NCBI GenBank assembly: GCA_902477615.1
Contig: CABSHY010000004.1
Location: forward strand, 1 to 21,923
Reading direction: 5' to 3'
Length of the DNA: 21,923 bases
From: an uncultured Sutterella sp.
GTDB taxonomy: Bacteria > Pseudomonadota > Gammaproteobacteria > Burkholderiales > Burkholderiaceae_F
The notes under the pieces were generated by a model, which was not told the DNA's origin, did no database searches, and saw only the letters and a program-made list of their open reading frames with translations. A program made the position numbers and the translations under genes. Shown piece by piece: positions 6,942-13,274 of this stretch (position 1 is the stretch's first letter; the number at the start of each line of letters is the position of its first letter).

Positions 6942-8270
6942 GTGGCGACTAGCCCTAGTTCCAACCAAGCAAGCGGCAGTAAGTACGGCGACCTTAAACG
7001 TCGCATTATCTTCCTGTTGCTTGCCCTAGTCGTATACCGCATCGGCGCTCACGTGCCGGTGCCCGGTATCGACCCCGAGATGTTGACCAAGCTCTTTAAC
7101 GAGCAACAAGGTGGCATCCTCGGTCTTTTTAATATGTTCTCTGGGGGCGCTTTATCGCGCTTCTCAGTGTTTGCGTTAGGGATCATGCCGTACATCTCTG
7201 CATCCATTATTATGCAGATGTTGTCCTACGTGCTTCCTTCGCTTGAAAGCTTGCGTAAAGAAGGCGAAGCTGGACGTCGTAAGATCACTCAATACACGCG
7301 CTACGGCACGTTGGCATTGGGCGTTTTCCAAGCGTTCGGTATCGCTGTCGCACTCGAAAGCCAACCTGGCCTCGTTTTGAATCCTGGTTTTATGTTCCAA
7401 TTCACGACGATCGTCTCTTTGGTGACGGGTACGATGTTCTTAATGTGGCTCGGTGAACAAATCACCGAACGCGGTTTGGGTAACGGTATCTCGATTATCA
7501 TTTTCGCCGGTATCGTTGCGGGTTTGCCTGCTGCTGTCTCTGGTTTATTCCAACTGGTCAGCTCCGGTGCTATCAGCCCCTTATCTGCCATTTTCGTGAT
7601 CGCCATTGTCGCTGTCGTTACGGCCTTCGTGGTCTTTATCGAACGCGGTCAACGTCGTATCACTGTGAACTATGCTAAGCGTCAAGTTGGTAACCGCTTC
7701 TACGGTGGTCAAACCTCTTACTTGCCGCTCAAGATGAACATGTCGGGTGTTATTCCTCCGATTTTTGCTTCATCCTTGATTTTGTTCCCGGCTACGTTAG
7801 CCGGCTGGTTCACCTCGGGTGACTCAACCCGTTGGATCCGTGATTTGGCAGCTGCCTTGTCTCCGGGTCAACCGCTTTACACGTTGCTTTATGCTGCGTT
7901 GATTGTGTTCTTTGCTTACTTCTATACGGCATTGGTTTTCAATCCGAAGGAAACGGCAGAGAACTTGAAAAAGAGTGGTGCGTTCGTCCCTGGAATTCGC
8001 CCCGGTGAACAAACGTCTCGCTACATCGATAAGGTGTTATTGCGTTTGACGCTTGGCGGTGCGATTTACTTGACGTTCGTTTGTTTGGTTCCTGAATTTT
8101 TGAATATTCGTTTCAATGTCCCGTTCTATTTTGGCGGTACGTCATTATTGATCGTGGTTGTTGTGACGATGGACTTCATGAGCCAAGTGCAAGCGTACAT
8201 GATGTCGCAACAATATGAGAATTTGCTCAAGAAGACTAACTTCAAGGGCTTTGGTCCGACGGGTATTTAA
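6942..8270 (+). CDS. secY: Sec translocase channel subunit SecY
   Basis: SecY, 442 residues, the ten-helix protein-conducting channel of the inner membrane that works with SecE, SecG and SecA. The start is GTG, with AGGAGG at 6930-6935 exactly 6 nt upstream. Seen: RRIIFLLLALVVYRIGAHVPVPGID in the first helix region, the plug-region stretch GGALSRFSVFALGIMPYISASIIMQ, ITERGLGNGISIIIFAGIVA, and the fifth cytoplasmic loop GAFVPGIRPGEQTSRYID, whose arginine (equivalent to E. coli R357) is needed for SecA-driven transport. Last gene of the spc unit; a strong terminator follows. Confidence 0.98.
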   Translation: MATSPSSNQASGSKYGDLKRRIIFLLLALVVYRIGAHVPVPGIDPEMLTKLFNEQQGGILGLFNMFSGGALSRFSVFALGIMPYISASIIMQMLSYVLPSLESLRKEGEAGRRKITQYTRYGTLALGVFQAFGIAVALESQPGLVLNPGFMFQFTTIVSLVTGTMFLMWLGEQITERGLGNGISIIIFAGIVAGLPAAVSGLFQLVSSGAISPLSAIFVIAIVAVVTAFVVFIERGQRRITVNYAKRQVGNRFYGGQTSYLPLKMNMSGVIPPIFASSLILFPATLAGWFTSGDSTRWIRDLAAALSPGQPLYTLLYAALIVFFAYFYTALVFNPKETAENLKKSGAFVPGIRPGEQTSRYIDKVLLRLTLGGAIYLTFVCLVPEFLNIRFNVPFYFGGTSLLIVVVVTMDFMSQVQAYMMSQQYENLLKKTNFKGFGPTGI

Positions 8271-8294
8271 TCCGTTAGATTGAAAAACAAATCG

Positions 8295-8369
8295 TCCTCT
8301 TGAGGCCATACTTCAGGCCTCAAGGACACGCAAAAGTGTGAATGTGGAGATTCTCCACTTCACATTTTT
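8295..8369 (+). terminator. tandem stem-loops ending the spc operon
   Basis: The second stem is a good intrinsic terminator. TGTGAA+GTGGAG (8337-8349) pairs with CTCCAC+TTCACA (8353-8364), 12 bp with one bulged T, and is followed by five T at 8365-8369. The first stem (TTGAGGCC 8300-8307 with GGCCTCAA 8316-8323, plus TCC/GGA) has no T-run and may stabilise the 3' end. This separates secY from the alpha cluster. Confidence 0.8.
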
Positions 8370-8413
8370 GTCTCGGTTTTGTGTTCAATGATGCACTACG
8401 TTGTTGGAAAAAC

Positions 8414-8442
8414 TTGCCGAGTCGGGAAAAAGGGTGTACTAT
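8414..8442 (+). promoter_or_regulatory. promoter for rpmJ-rpsM-rpsK-rpsD
   Basis: TTGCCG (8414-8419), 17-nt spacer, TACTAT (8437-8442). It lies just after the secY terminator and about 50 nt before rpmJ, so the alpha genes have their own transcript. A small hairpin (CCGTG 8474-8478 with CACGG 8484-8488) lies directly beside the GGAG ribosome binding site at 8491-8494. CGTGT at 8457-8461 can compete for the same 3' strand. Confidence 0.65.
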
Positions 8443-8500
8443 CCTGAACTTCCTGTCGTGTGGACAGCATAATCCGTGACTAACACGGTTGGAGAAAACA

Positions 8501-8614
8501 ATGAAGGTTAACGCTTCGGTCAAAAAAATGTGCCGCAAGTGCAAGATCATTAAGCGCAAGGGCGTTGTTCGTGTGATCTGTACTGATCCGCGTCACAAAC
8601 AGCGTCAAGGCTAA
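8501..8614 (+). CDS. rpmJ: 50S ribosomal protein L36
   Basis: Translated directly: 37 codons, MKVNASVKKMCRKCKIIKRK then GVVRVICTDPRHKQRQG. L36 is the smallest ribosomal protein and binds 23S rRNA beside L16 and L25. This is the zinc-binding form: C11, C14, C27 and H32 make the ribbon. Zinc-lacking paralogues, used under zinc starvation in some bacteria, are not seen in this window. It is the first gene after the alpha promoter, with GGAG 6 nt before the ATG, and is followed 11 nt later by rpsM. infA, often located just upstream in beta-proteobacteria, is missing. Confidence 0.97.
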   Translation: MKVNASVKKMCRKCKIIKRKGVVRVICTDPRHKQRQG

Positions 8615-8625
8615 AGAGGTAAAAG

Positions 8626-8991
8626 ATGGCTCGTATTGCCGGTATTAATATTCCGCCGAACCAACACGCCGAAATCGGTTTGACTGCCATTTATGGCATC
8701 GGCCGTTCTCGTGCTCGCGATATTCTCGCTGAAGTTGGCGTGGAATACACCAAGAAAATTAAAGATCTCACCGACGCCGAACTCGAACGAATTCGTGATG
8801 CGATCGCTAAGTACACCGTTGAAGGTGACTTGCGTCGTGAAGTTCAACTCTCGATTAAGCGCCTTATCGACTTAGGCACTTATCGTGGTATGCGTCATCG
8901 TCGCGGCTTGCCCGTCCGTGGTCAACGTACTCGTACGAATGCTCGTACGCGTAAGGGCCCGAAGAAGGCTGGCGTCGCACTTAAGAAGTAA
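8626..8991 (+). CDS. rpsM: 30S ribosomal protein S13
   Basis: S13, 121 residues. It sits at the top of the 30S head, bridges to L5, and its C-terminal tail touches P-site tRNA. Visible: MARIAGINIPPNQHAEIGLTAIYGIG, a helix-hairpin-helix region, and the terminal arginine/lysine block RRGLPVRGQRTRTNARTRKG. AGAGGT is about 6 nt before the ATG. In E. coli S4 controls this operon through a pseudoknot at the rpsM start; here rpmJ lies between promoter and rpsM, and I do not see an equivalent fold. Confidence 0.98.
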   Translation: MARIAGINIPPNQHAEIGLTAIYGIGRSRARDILAEVGVEYTKKIKDLTDAELERIRDAIAKYTVEGDLRREVQLSIKRLIDLGTYRGMRHRRGLPVRGQRTRTNARTRKGPKKAGVALKK

Positions 8992-9003
8992 TAAAGGATA
9001 ACA

Positions 9004-9417
9004 ATGGCTGGCAAATCTCCTAGCAGTCAGCAAGTTGCTCAGCAACGTGCTCGCAAGAAGGTGAAGAAGGTCGTTACGGAAGGTATCGCGCACGTTCACG
9101 CTTCCTTCAATAACACGATCATCACGATCACCGATCGCCAAGGCAACGCTATCGCTGCGTCGTCTTCTGGCGCCCAAGGTTTCAAGGGCTCTCGTAAGTC
9201 CACGCCGTTCGCCGCGCAAGTCGCCGCCGAACAAGCTGGTCGTCAAGCTCTCGAATATGGTTTAAAGAATGTCGAAGTTCGCATCATGGGTCCCGGCCCT
9301 GGCCGTGAATCTAGTGTGCGTGCGCTCAATGCGCTTGGCATTCGTGTGACGTCGATTCAAGATGTGACCCCCGTTCCTCACAACGGTGTGCGTCCGTCCA
9401 AGCGTCGTCGCGTCTAA
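9004..9417 (+). CDS. rpsK: 30S ribosomal protein S11
   Basis: S11, 137 residues, platform of the 30S subunit near the mRNA exit and E-site. The N-terminal extension (about 20 basic residues) precedes the core GIAHVHASFNNTIITITDRQGN. The C-terminal block VTSIQDVTPVPHNGVRPSKRRRV is family-defining. Its asparagine-glycine pair (HNG) is the site converted to isoaspartate in E. coli S11. AAAGGA lies about 6 nt before the ATG. It follows rpsM by 12 nt. Confidence 0.98.
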   Translation: MAGKSPSSQQVAQQRARKKVKKVVTEGIAHVHASFNNTIITITDRQGNAIAASSSGAQGFKGSRKSTPFAAQVAAEQAGRQALEYGLKNVEVRIMGPGPGRESSVRALNALGIRVTSIQDVTPVPHNGVRPSKRRRV

Positions 9418-9433
9418 TTTTTTCTAATCCCGC

Positions 9434-9476
9434 GTCCGCCTATGAGGATAGGCAGACTGAATGTGACTCGTTCACA
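9434..9476 (+). promoter_or_regulatory. two hairpins in the rpsK-rpsD spacer
   Basis: The 79-nt spacer contains GCCTAT (9438-9443) pairing with ATAGGC (9448-9453) around a GAGG loop, extendable by GTC/GAC across one mismatch. It also has TGTGA (9462-9466) pairing with TCACA (9472-9476). They end 5 nt before the GAGAGG ribosome binding site of rpsD. S4 is an mRNA-binding autoregulator in other bacteria, so a leader site is plausible but unproven. Confidence 0.4.
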
Positions 9477-9496
9477 GGATAAGAGAGGCATATTAA

Positions 9497-10132
9497 ATGG
9501 CACGATATACCGGTCCCAAACTCAAGCTCGCGCGCCGCGAGGGTTGTGACCTTAATTTGAAGAGCGCGCGTCGCTCCTTGGCCAGCAAAGTTGGCAAGGG
9601 TACCGACACGATCACCAAACCGGGCCAGCACGGTAAGACTTCCGGTGCTCGTCAGTCGGACTACGCTAACCAATTGCGCGAAAAGCAAAAGGTTAAGCGC
9701 ATTTATGGCGTTCTCGAACGTCAATTCCGTCGTTACTTCGCCGAAGCTGAACGCATGAAGGGCAACACGGGCGAATTGCTCCTTGGTTTGCTCGAAAGCC
9801 GTTTGGACAACGTTGTTTCCCGCATGGGTTTTGAGCAAAGCAAGGAGCAAGCTCGCCAATTGGTGAGCCACTGCGCCATTTTGGTTAACGGTAATAAGGT
9901 CAATATTCCTTCCTACCGTGTCAAGGCCGGTGATGTTATCTCCATTCGAGAAAAGTCCCAAAAGCAAGCTCGTATTTCTGAGTCTTTGGAACTTGCCGCT
10001 CAAATCGGTTTCCCGGCTTGGGTTTCTGTTGACGCTAAGAAGTTTGAAGGCGTCTTCAAGGCTGTTCCGGCCCGCGATGAAATCGCTCAAGACATCAACG
10101 AGTCTTTGGTTATCGAACTTTACTCTCGTTAA
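9497..10132 (+). CDS. rpsD: 30S ribosomal protein S4
   Basis: S4, 211 residues, a primary 16S rRNA-binding assembly protein and, in E. coli and Bacillus, an mRNA-binding autoregulator. The N-terminal domain starts MARYTGPKLKLARREGCDLNL. It lacks the four-cysteine zinc ribbon, so it is the zinc-free form. The S4 RNA-binding domain is clear at about residues 100-165 (SRLDNVVSRMGFEQSKEQAR and QLVSHCAILVNGNKVNIPSY). It ends with NESLVIELYSR. GAGAGG is 8 nt before the ATG. A terminator-like hairpin lies 11 nt after the stop. Confidence 0.98.
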   Translation: MARYTGPKLKLARREGCDLNLKSARRSLASKVGKGTDTITKPGQHGKTSGARQSDYANQLREKQKVKRIYGVLERQFRRYFAEAERMKGNTGELLLGLLESRLDNVVSRMGFEQSKEQARQLVSHCAILVNGNKVNIPSYRVKAGDVISIREKSQKQARISESLELAAQIGFPAWVSVDAKKFEGVFKAVPARDEIAQDINESLVIELYSR

Positions 10133-10143
10133 TCGGGTTGATG

Positions 10144-10175
10144 AAAGCGATTCGTGTAGTGCGCGAATCGCTTTT
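10144..10175 (+). terminator. terminator-like hairpin after rpsD
   Basis: AAAGCGATTCG (10144-10154) pairs perfectly with CGAATCGCTTT (10164-10174), 11 bp, ending in TTTT, of which three T belong to the stem. The short free T-tract suggests partial rather than full termination before rpoA. Confidence 0.5.
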
Positions 10176-10180
10176 AATCC

Positions 10181-10229
10181 TGATACAATCTCAGTGCGAT
10201 CGGTCCGTTTTGGGGCACCGGTCGCATTG
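10181..10229 (+). promoter_or_regulatory. extended -10 promoter and leader hairpin of rpoA
   Basis: TGATACAAT (10181-10189) is an extended -10 element (TG, one base, TACAAT). No good -35 box is seen 16-18 nt upstream, where the preceding hairpin lies. Almost at the predicted RNA start a 13-bp stem pairs 10192-10204 with 10217-10229 (two G-T pairs) around a 12-nt loop. It could protect the 5' end or influence rpoA expression. The remaining 77 nt to the ATG hold nothing else obvious. Confidence 0.45.
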
Positions 10230-10306
10230 TTTCCTTTAAGCCCCAGACCATCCATCAGCCTTATCGGTGTAACGAGCCGAGGGTATTGAAAGGACAGTCA
10301 CAAAAA

Positions 10307-11311
10307 ATGGCCAACACCACCTTGTTGAAGCCGACCACCATCGAAGCTGTGGTCGATGAAAATAATCCCAATCTCGCTGTTGTTACGCTCGAACCGTTTG
10401 AACGCGGTTACGGTCATACGTTAGGCAATGCTTTGCGTCGCATTTTGCTCGCCAGCATGGTCGGCTATGCTCCCACTGAAGCTCAAATCAGCGGCGTTGT
10501 ACATGAATACTCTCAAATCGATGGCGTTTTAGAAGACGTTGTTGACATTCTTTTGAATTTGAAGGGCGTTGTCTTCAAGCTTGAAGGCCGTGATGAAGTC
10601 ACGTTGACGTTGCATAAGAATTCTGAAGGTGTTGTGACGGCTGCCGACTTCGATTTGCCGCATGACGTGACCATTGTTAACCCGGATCACGTGATTGCTC
10701 ACTTGGCTGTCAACGGTAAGCTTGACATGCAAATTAAGGTTGAAAAGGGCCGCGGTTATCAAACCGGTGATATGCGCGCTTTCCGTGACGACTACTCCAA
10801 GACCACGATCGGTCGTATCATCATGGATGCTTCCTTTAGCCCGATCCGCCGCGTGGCCTACGAAGTTAGCGCTGCTCGTGTGGCTCAACGTACCGACCTC
10901 GATAAGTTGGTGATGACGATCGAAACCAACGGTGCTATCGATCCGGAACAAGCTTTGCGTGAATCCGTTCACATCCTCCAAGACCAATTGAGCGTCTTTG
11001 GCTCCATCAAGAGCGAACAAGCTGGTAAGAGCCCGGTTGAAGAAGATGTCAACAATCCGCCGCCGCTCGATCCGATCCTCATGCGTCCGGTTGACGACCT
11101 CGAATTGACGGTCCGTTCTGCCAACTGCTTGAAGGGTGAACAAGTCTTCTACATCGGCGACTTGATTCAACGTACGGAAAACGAATTGCTCAAGACTCCG
11201 AACCTCGGCCGTAAGTCCTTGAACGAAATCAAGGAAGTTTTGGCTGCTCACGGTTTGACCTTGGGTATGAAGTTGGAAAACTGGCCGCCTGCCGGTTTGG
11301 ACCAACACTAA
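10307..11311 (+). CDS. rpoA: RNA polymerase alpha subunit
   Basis: Alpha subunit, 334 residues from the ATG at 10307. The N-terminal domain (about 1-235) dimerises and nucleates polymerase assembly; FERGYGHTLGNALRRILLASM is the classic block. The C-terminal domain begins near residue 267 with LTVRSANCLKGEQVFYIGDL and ends NLGRKSLNEIKEVLAAHGLT; its arginine near residue 270 corresponds to E. coli R265, which contacts UP-element DNA and activators. A longer frame from a TTG at 10286 is less likely because the family protein begins close to LLKP. AAAGGA at 10289-10294 is a little far (12 nt) from the ATG. Confidence 0.97.
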   Translation: MANTTLLKPTTIEAVVDENNPNLAVVTLEPFERGYGHTLGNALRRILLASMVGYAPTEAQISGVVHEYSQIDGVLEDVVDILLNLKGVVFKLEGRDEVTLTLHKNSEGVVTAADFDLPHDVTIVNPDHVIAHLAVNGKLDMQIKVEKGRGYQTGDMRAFRDDYSKTTIGRIIMDASFSPIRRVAYEVSAARVAQRTDLDKLVMTIETNGAIDPEQALRESVHILQDQLSVFGSIKSEQAGKSPVEEDVNNPPPLDPILMRPVDDLELTVRSANCLKGEQVFYIGDLIQRTENELLKTPNLGRKSLNEIKEVLAAHGLTLGMKLENWPPAGLDQH

Positions 11312-11322
11312 TTTTTTAGCAC

Positions 11323-11359
11323 TTGCTAAATCGGGGACGAGAGGTTACAATCTCGTCCC
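11323..11359 (+). promoter_or_regulatory. rplQ promoter with inverted repeat over the -10
   Basis: TTGCTA (11323-11328), 17-nt spacer, TACAAT (11346-11351). A perfect 9-bp inverted repeat, GGGACGAGA (11334-11342) and TCTCGTCCC (11351-11359), flanks and overlaps the -10. As DNA it could be an operator; as RNA from rpoA readthrough it could be a 3'-end hairpin, but no T-run follows. Confidence 0.6.
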
Positions 11360-11361
11360 TT

Positions 11362-11441
11362 GAGTCTCTCTGGCTCAGTTACCCGCCCGCCAGACTCAGT
11401 CTGGATAGAAGAAGATGGGATAACGATTCTCTTTGAGAATC
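11362..11441 (+). promoter_or_regulatory. rplQ leader with competing hairpins
   Basis: Hairpin A pairs GAGTC (11362-11366) and TGGC (11371-11374) with GCCAGACTC (11389-11397). Hairpin B pairs CCAGAC (11390-11395) with GTCTGG (11399-11404). They share bases and cannot form together. Hairpin C pairs GATTCTC (11425-11431) with GAGAATC (11435-11441), upstream of the AAGGA ribosome binding site. This looks like an attenuator-type leader, but function is inferred. Confidence 0.45.
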
Positions 11442-11472
11442 AATAGACTAACTATTTATAAGGAAATTAAAA

Positions 11473-11871
11473 ATGCGTCACCGTCATGGTTTACGTAAGT
11501 TAAATCGCACCAGCGCTCACCGTCTCGCTATGCTCCGCAACATGATGAACTCTTTGTTGCGTCACGAAGCTATTAAGACCACGTTACCCAAGGCCAAGGA
11601 ATTGCGCCGTGTCGTCGAACCGATGATCACGTTGGGTAAGGAACCGACCGTTGCTAACAAGCGTTTGGCTTTTGCCCGTTTGCGCGATCGTGAAATGGTT
11701 ACGAAGCTCTTTAACGAAATCGGCCCGCGCTTTGCAAACCGCAACGGCGGCTACACCCGTATTTTGAAGATGGGTTTCCGCGTTGGTGACAATGCTCCGA
11801 TGGCTTACATGGAATTGGTCGAAAAGGCCGCTCCGGTTGCTGAAGAAGCCACGGAAGCCAAGGCTGAATAA
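11473..11871 (+). CDS. rplQ: 50S ribosomal protein L17
   Basis: L17, 132 residues, a large-subunit protein near the tunnel exit. MRHRHGLRKLNRTSAHRLAMLRNM and the central LRRVVEPMITLGK are diagnostic. The core ends near AYMELVEKA; the last 16 residues are an acidic/alanine-rich tail common in this group. AAGGA (11460-11464) is 8 nt before the ATG. It follows rpoA by 161 nt, unusually far for this pair, with a separate promoter and folded leader between. A strong terminator follows. Confidence 0.98.
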   Translation: MRHRHGLRKLNRTSAHRLAMLRNMMNSLLRHEAIKTTLPKAKELRRVVEPMITLGKEPTVANKRLAFARLRDREMVTKLFNEIGPRFANRNGGYTRILKMGFRVGDNAPMAYMELVEKAAPVAEEATEAKAE

Positions 11872-11907
11872 TAGCGATTAACTTAAGCAGCAGCTTGAGT
11901 TTTTGCG

Positions 11908-11939
11908 AAAGGGAGAGTTCTTAGAACTTTCCCTTTTTT
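11908..11939 (+). terminator. intrinsic terminator of the ribosomal cluster
   Basis: AAAGGGAGAGTTC (11908-11920) pairs with GAACTTTCCCTTT (11924-11936) around TTA, 13 bp with one G-T pair, followed by further T. Placed 36 nt after the rplQ stop; a textbook rho-independent terminator. Confidence 0.85.
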
Positions 11940-11982
11940 CGTAAGTGCCATCAAAATCGCTTATATCGCATTTTTAGACTTT

Positions 11983-11991
11983 TGGTAATAT
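11983..11991 (+). promoter_or_regulatory. possible extended -10 promoter of hslR
   Basis: TGGTAATAT has the form TG, one base, TAATAT, about 70 nt before the hslR start. No convincing -35 box is seen, so it is only a candidate. Confidence 0.35.
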
Positions 11992-12060
11992 CTATCCATT
12001 AAATTGTTAGAAAAAACGCTTGTGCGGCCTTTAAATGCTCTTTGAAGAAATAAACAAGAA

Positions 12061-12453
12061 ATGGCTGAATTAAATTCCGAACGAATCGATAAATGGCTTT
12101 GGGCCTCTCGCTTTTTCAAGACTCGTAGTCTTGCGCAAGAAGCGATTGAATTGGGACGGGTGCGCGTCAATGGCGAGCGTGTAAAGCCCGCTAAAGAGGT
12201 GAAATTGTCCCATCGGCTCGAAATTCACCGAGGTGAAGACATATATGAAGTTCTCGTGGCAGGCTTTAATCTTCAACGAGGGCCAGCAGCAACAGCTCAG
12301 TTGATGTACATGGAAACAGAAGCCGGGCGTATGAGACGAGAGCAAAACGCACAGATGCGTAAGCTTGCTGTAGAACCCGCAATGGATCGTACGACTAAAG
12401 GTCGTCCCACTAAGCGTGAGGGCAGAGAGCTACGAAAGGTTCGTGGGTATTAG
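12061..12453 (+). CDS. hslR: Hsp15-type S4-domain RNA-binding protein
   Basis: 130 residues with an N-terminal S4 RNA-binding domain at about 8-65 (ERIDKWLWASRFFKTRSLAQ, then AIELGRVRVNGERVKPAKEV) and a basic tail (RTTKGRPTKREGRELRKVRGY). This is the Hsp15/HslR layout. E. coli Hsp15 binds 50S subunits that carry a stalled peptidyl-tRNA after premature dissociation and helps recycle them. No strong ribosome binding site precedes the ATG (only GAAGAAA), so translation may be modest. Codon choice is freer than in the ribosomal genes. It converges with engB on a shared terminator. Generic S4-domain protein is the fallback name. Confidence 0.9.
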   Translation: MAELNSERIDKWLWASRFFKTRSLAQEAIELGRVRVNGERVKPAKEVKLSHRLEIHRGEDIYEVLVAGFNLQRGPAATAQLMYMETEAGRMRREQNAQMRKLAVEPAMDRTTKGRPTKREGRELRKVRGY

Positions 12454-12467
12454 GAAGCCTTTACAAT

Positions 12468-12498
12468 AAAAAAGCATCGAGGTTTTCGATGCTTTTTT
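12468..12498. terminator. bidirectional terminator between hslR and engB
   Basis: A 13-bp perfect stem (12468-12480 with 12486-12498), built as A6-GCATCGA and TCGATGC-T6, gives a T-tract on both strands. It serves hslR on + and engB on -. Confidence 0.88.
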
Positions 12499-12503
12499 AA
12501 TCA

Positions 12504-13145
12504 TTACTCAACGTCTAAGATTTCTTCGCGATTAATCCACTTCAAAAGTGTTTCTCGCAATTCATCCACGCCTTCACGCTTCAAACCGGAGAAAAGTTGC
12601 ACCGTGACGTGAGGGCCCATTTGCTTTGCCACTTCGCGGGCTTGGCGAAGGGCATCTTTTTTGCCCTGATTATTGAGCTGATCGGCCTTATTGAGCAAAA
12701 AGTGCAATCGAACGGGGCGGGTGCTTAAAAAATCAATAACCCATTGGTCGGTCGGCATGAAAGGACGACGGGCATCCATAACGATGACAATGCCAGTGAG
12801 GTTACTTCTATCAGCCAAATAACCACCGATGAGCTCAGACCACGTTTTACGCGTTTGTTCAGCTGCTTTAGCAAAGCCATAACCCGGTAAGTCCACGAGG
12901 TCAGCCACGTGCGTGCGTCCGCCTTCTTCGTTTTTCTTTGTCAACGAAAAGAAGTTAATAAGTTGCGTACGCCCCGGCGTCTTGGAAGCAAATGCCAAAC
13001 GTCCTTGACGAGTTAAAACATTAATGGTCGTTGATTTACCGGCGTTAGAGCGGCCTGCAAAGGCGATTTCTGGGACTTCCATGGTCGGGAGACCCGAGAT
13101 TTGCGAAACCGATAAACGGAAACGAGCGCTGTCGAATAAACTCAA
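12504..13145 (-). CDS. engB: ribosome biogenesis GTPase EngB (YihA/YsxC)
   Basis: 213 residues. G1/P-loop GRSNAGKS at 31-38, switch region KTPGRTQLINFF at about 55-66, G3 DLPGYG at 85-90, G4 NKAD at 152-155 and a G5-like SGLKREGVDEL near 186. The EngB family is an essential GTPase acting late in 50S assembly. The start is a TTG with AGAGG 8 nt upstream; the resulting N-terminus MSLFDSARFRLSV matches the family (MSLFxxARF), whereas the first internal ATG would remove 21 residues just before the G domain. No clear promoter stands out in the short upstream gap; TTGCAA with a weak AATTAA is the best candidate. Confidence 0.95.
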   Translation of the reverse strand: MSLFDSARFRLSVSQISGLPTMEVPEIAFAGRSNAGKSTTINVLTRQGRLAFASKTPGRTQLINFFSLTKKNEEGGRTHVADLVDLPGYGFAKAAEQTRKTWSELIGGYLADRSNLTGIVIVMDARRPFMPTDQWVIDFLSTRPVRLHFLLNKADQLNNQGKKDALRQAREVAKQMGPHVTVQLFSGLKREGVDELRETLLKWINREEILDVE

Positions 13146-13217
13146 GGCAATTACCTCTTAAATTAATTTGAATCCAATGATCGAATTGCAATCTTACACG
13201 TAAGAAGGGGACATGTG

Positions 13218-13257
13218 AAAACCTCCCCATTATTGTTTCAATAGTGGAGAGGTTTTT
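13218..13257. terminator. intrinsic terminator after the YidE-type transporter
   Basis: An 18-position stem (13218-13235 with 13239-13256, one mismatch, one G-T) around a TTT loop, with A4 on one side and T5 on the other. It lies 18 nt beyond the transporter stop on the minus strand and insulates engB downstream. Confidence 0.82.
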
Positions 13258-13274
13258 CGTGAATTTCAATACCT

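Noticed and set aside
9462..9476. TGTGA/TCACA resembling a CRP site
   Set aside because: The spacer is five bases rather than six, and it lies between two genes of one operon, so it is read as an RNA hairpin.
9440..10255. 271-codon minus-strand frame opposite rpsD
   Set aside because: Antisense shadow of rpsD with no family-like sequence or ribosome binding site.
10286..10306. TTG start for rpoA adding seven residues
   Set aside because: Family proteins begin close to LLKP, and the sequence before the TTG lacks a correctly spaced ribosome binding site.
10529..11308. 259-codon minus-strand frame opposite rpoA
   Set aside because: Antisense shadow of rpoA; no motif or start signal.
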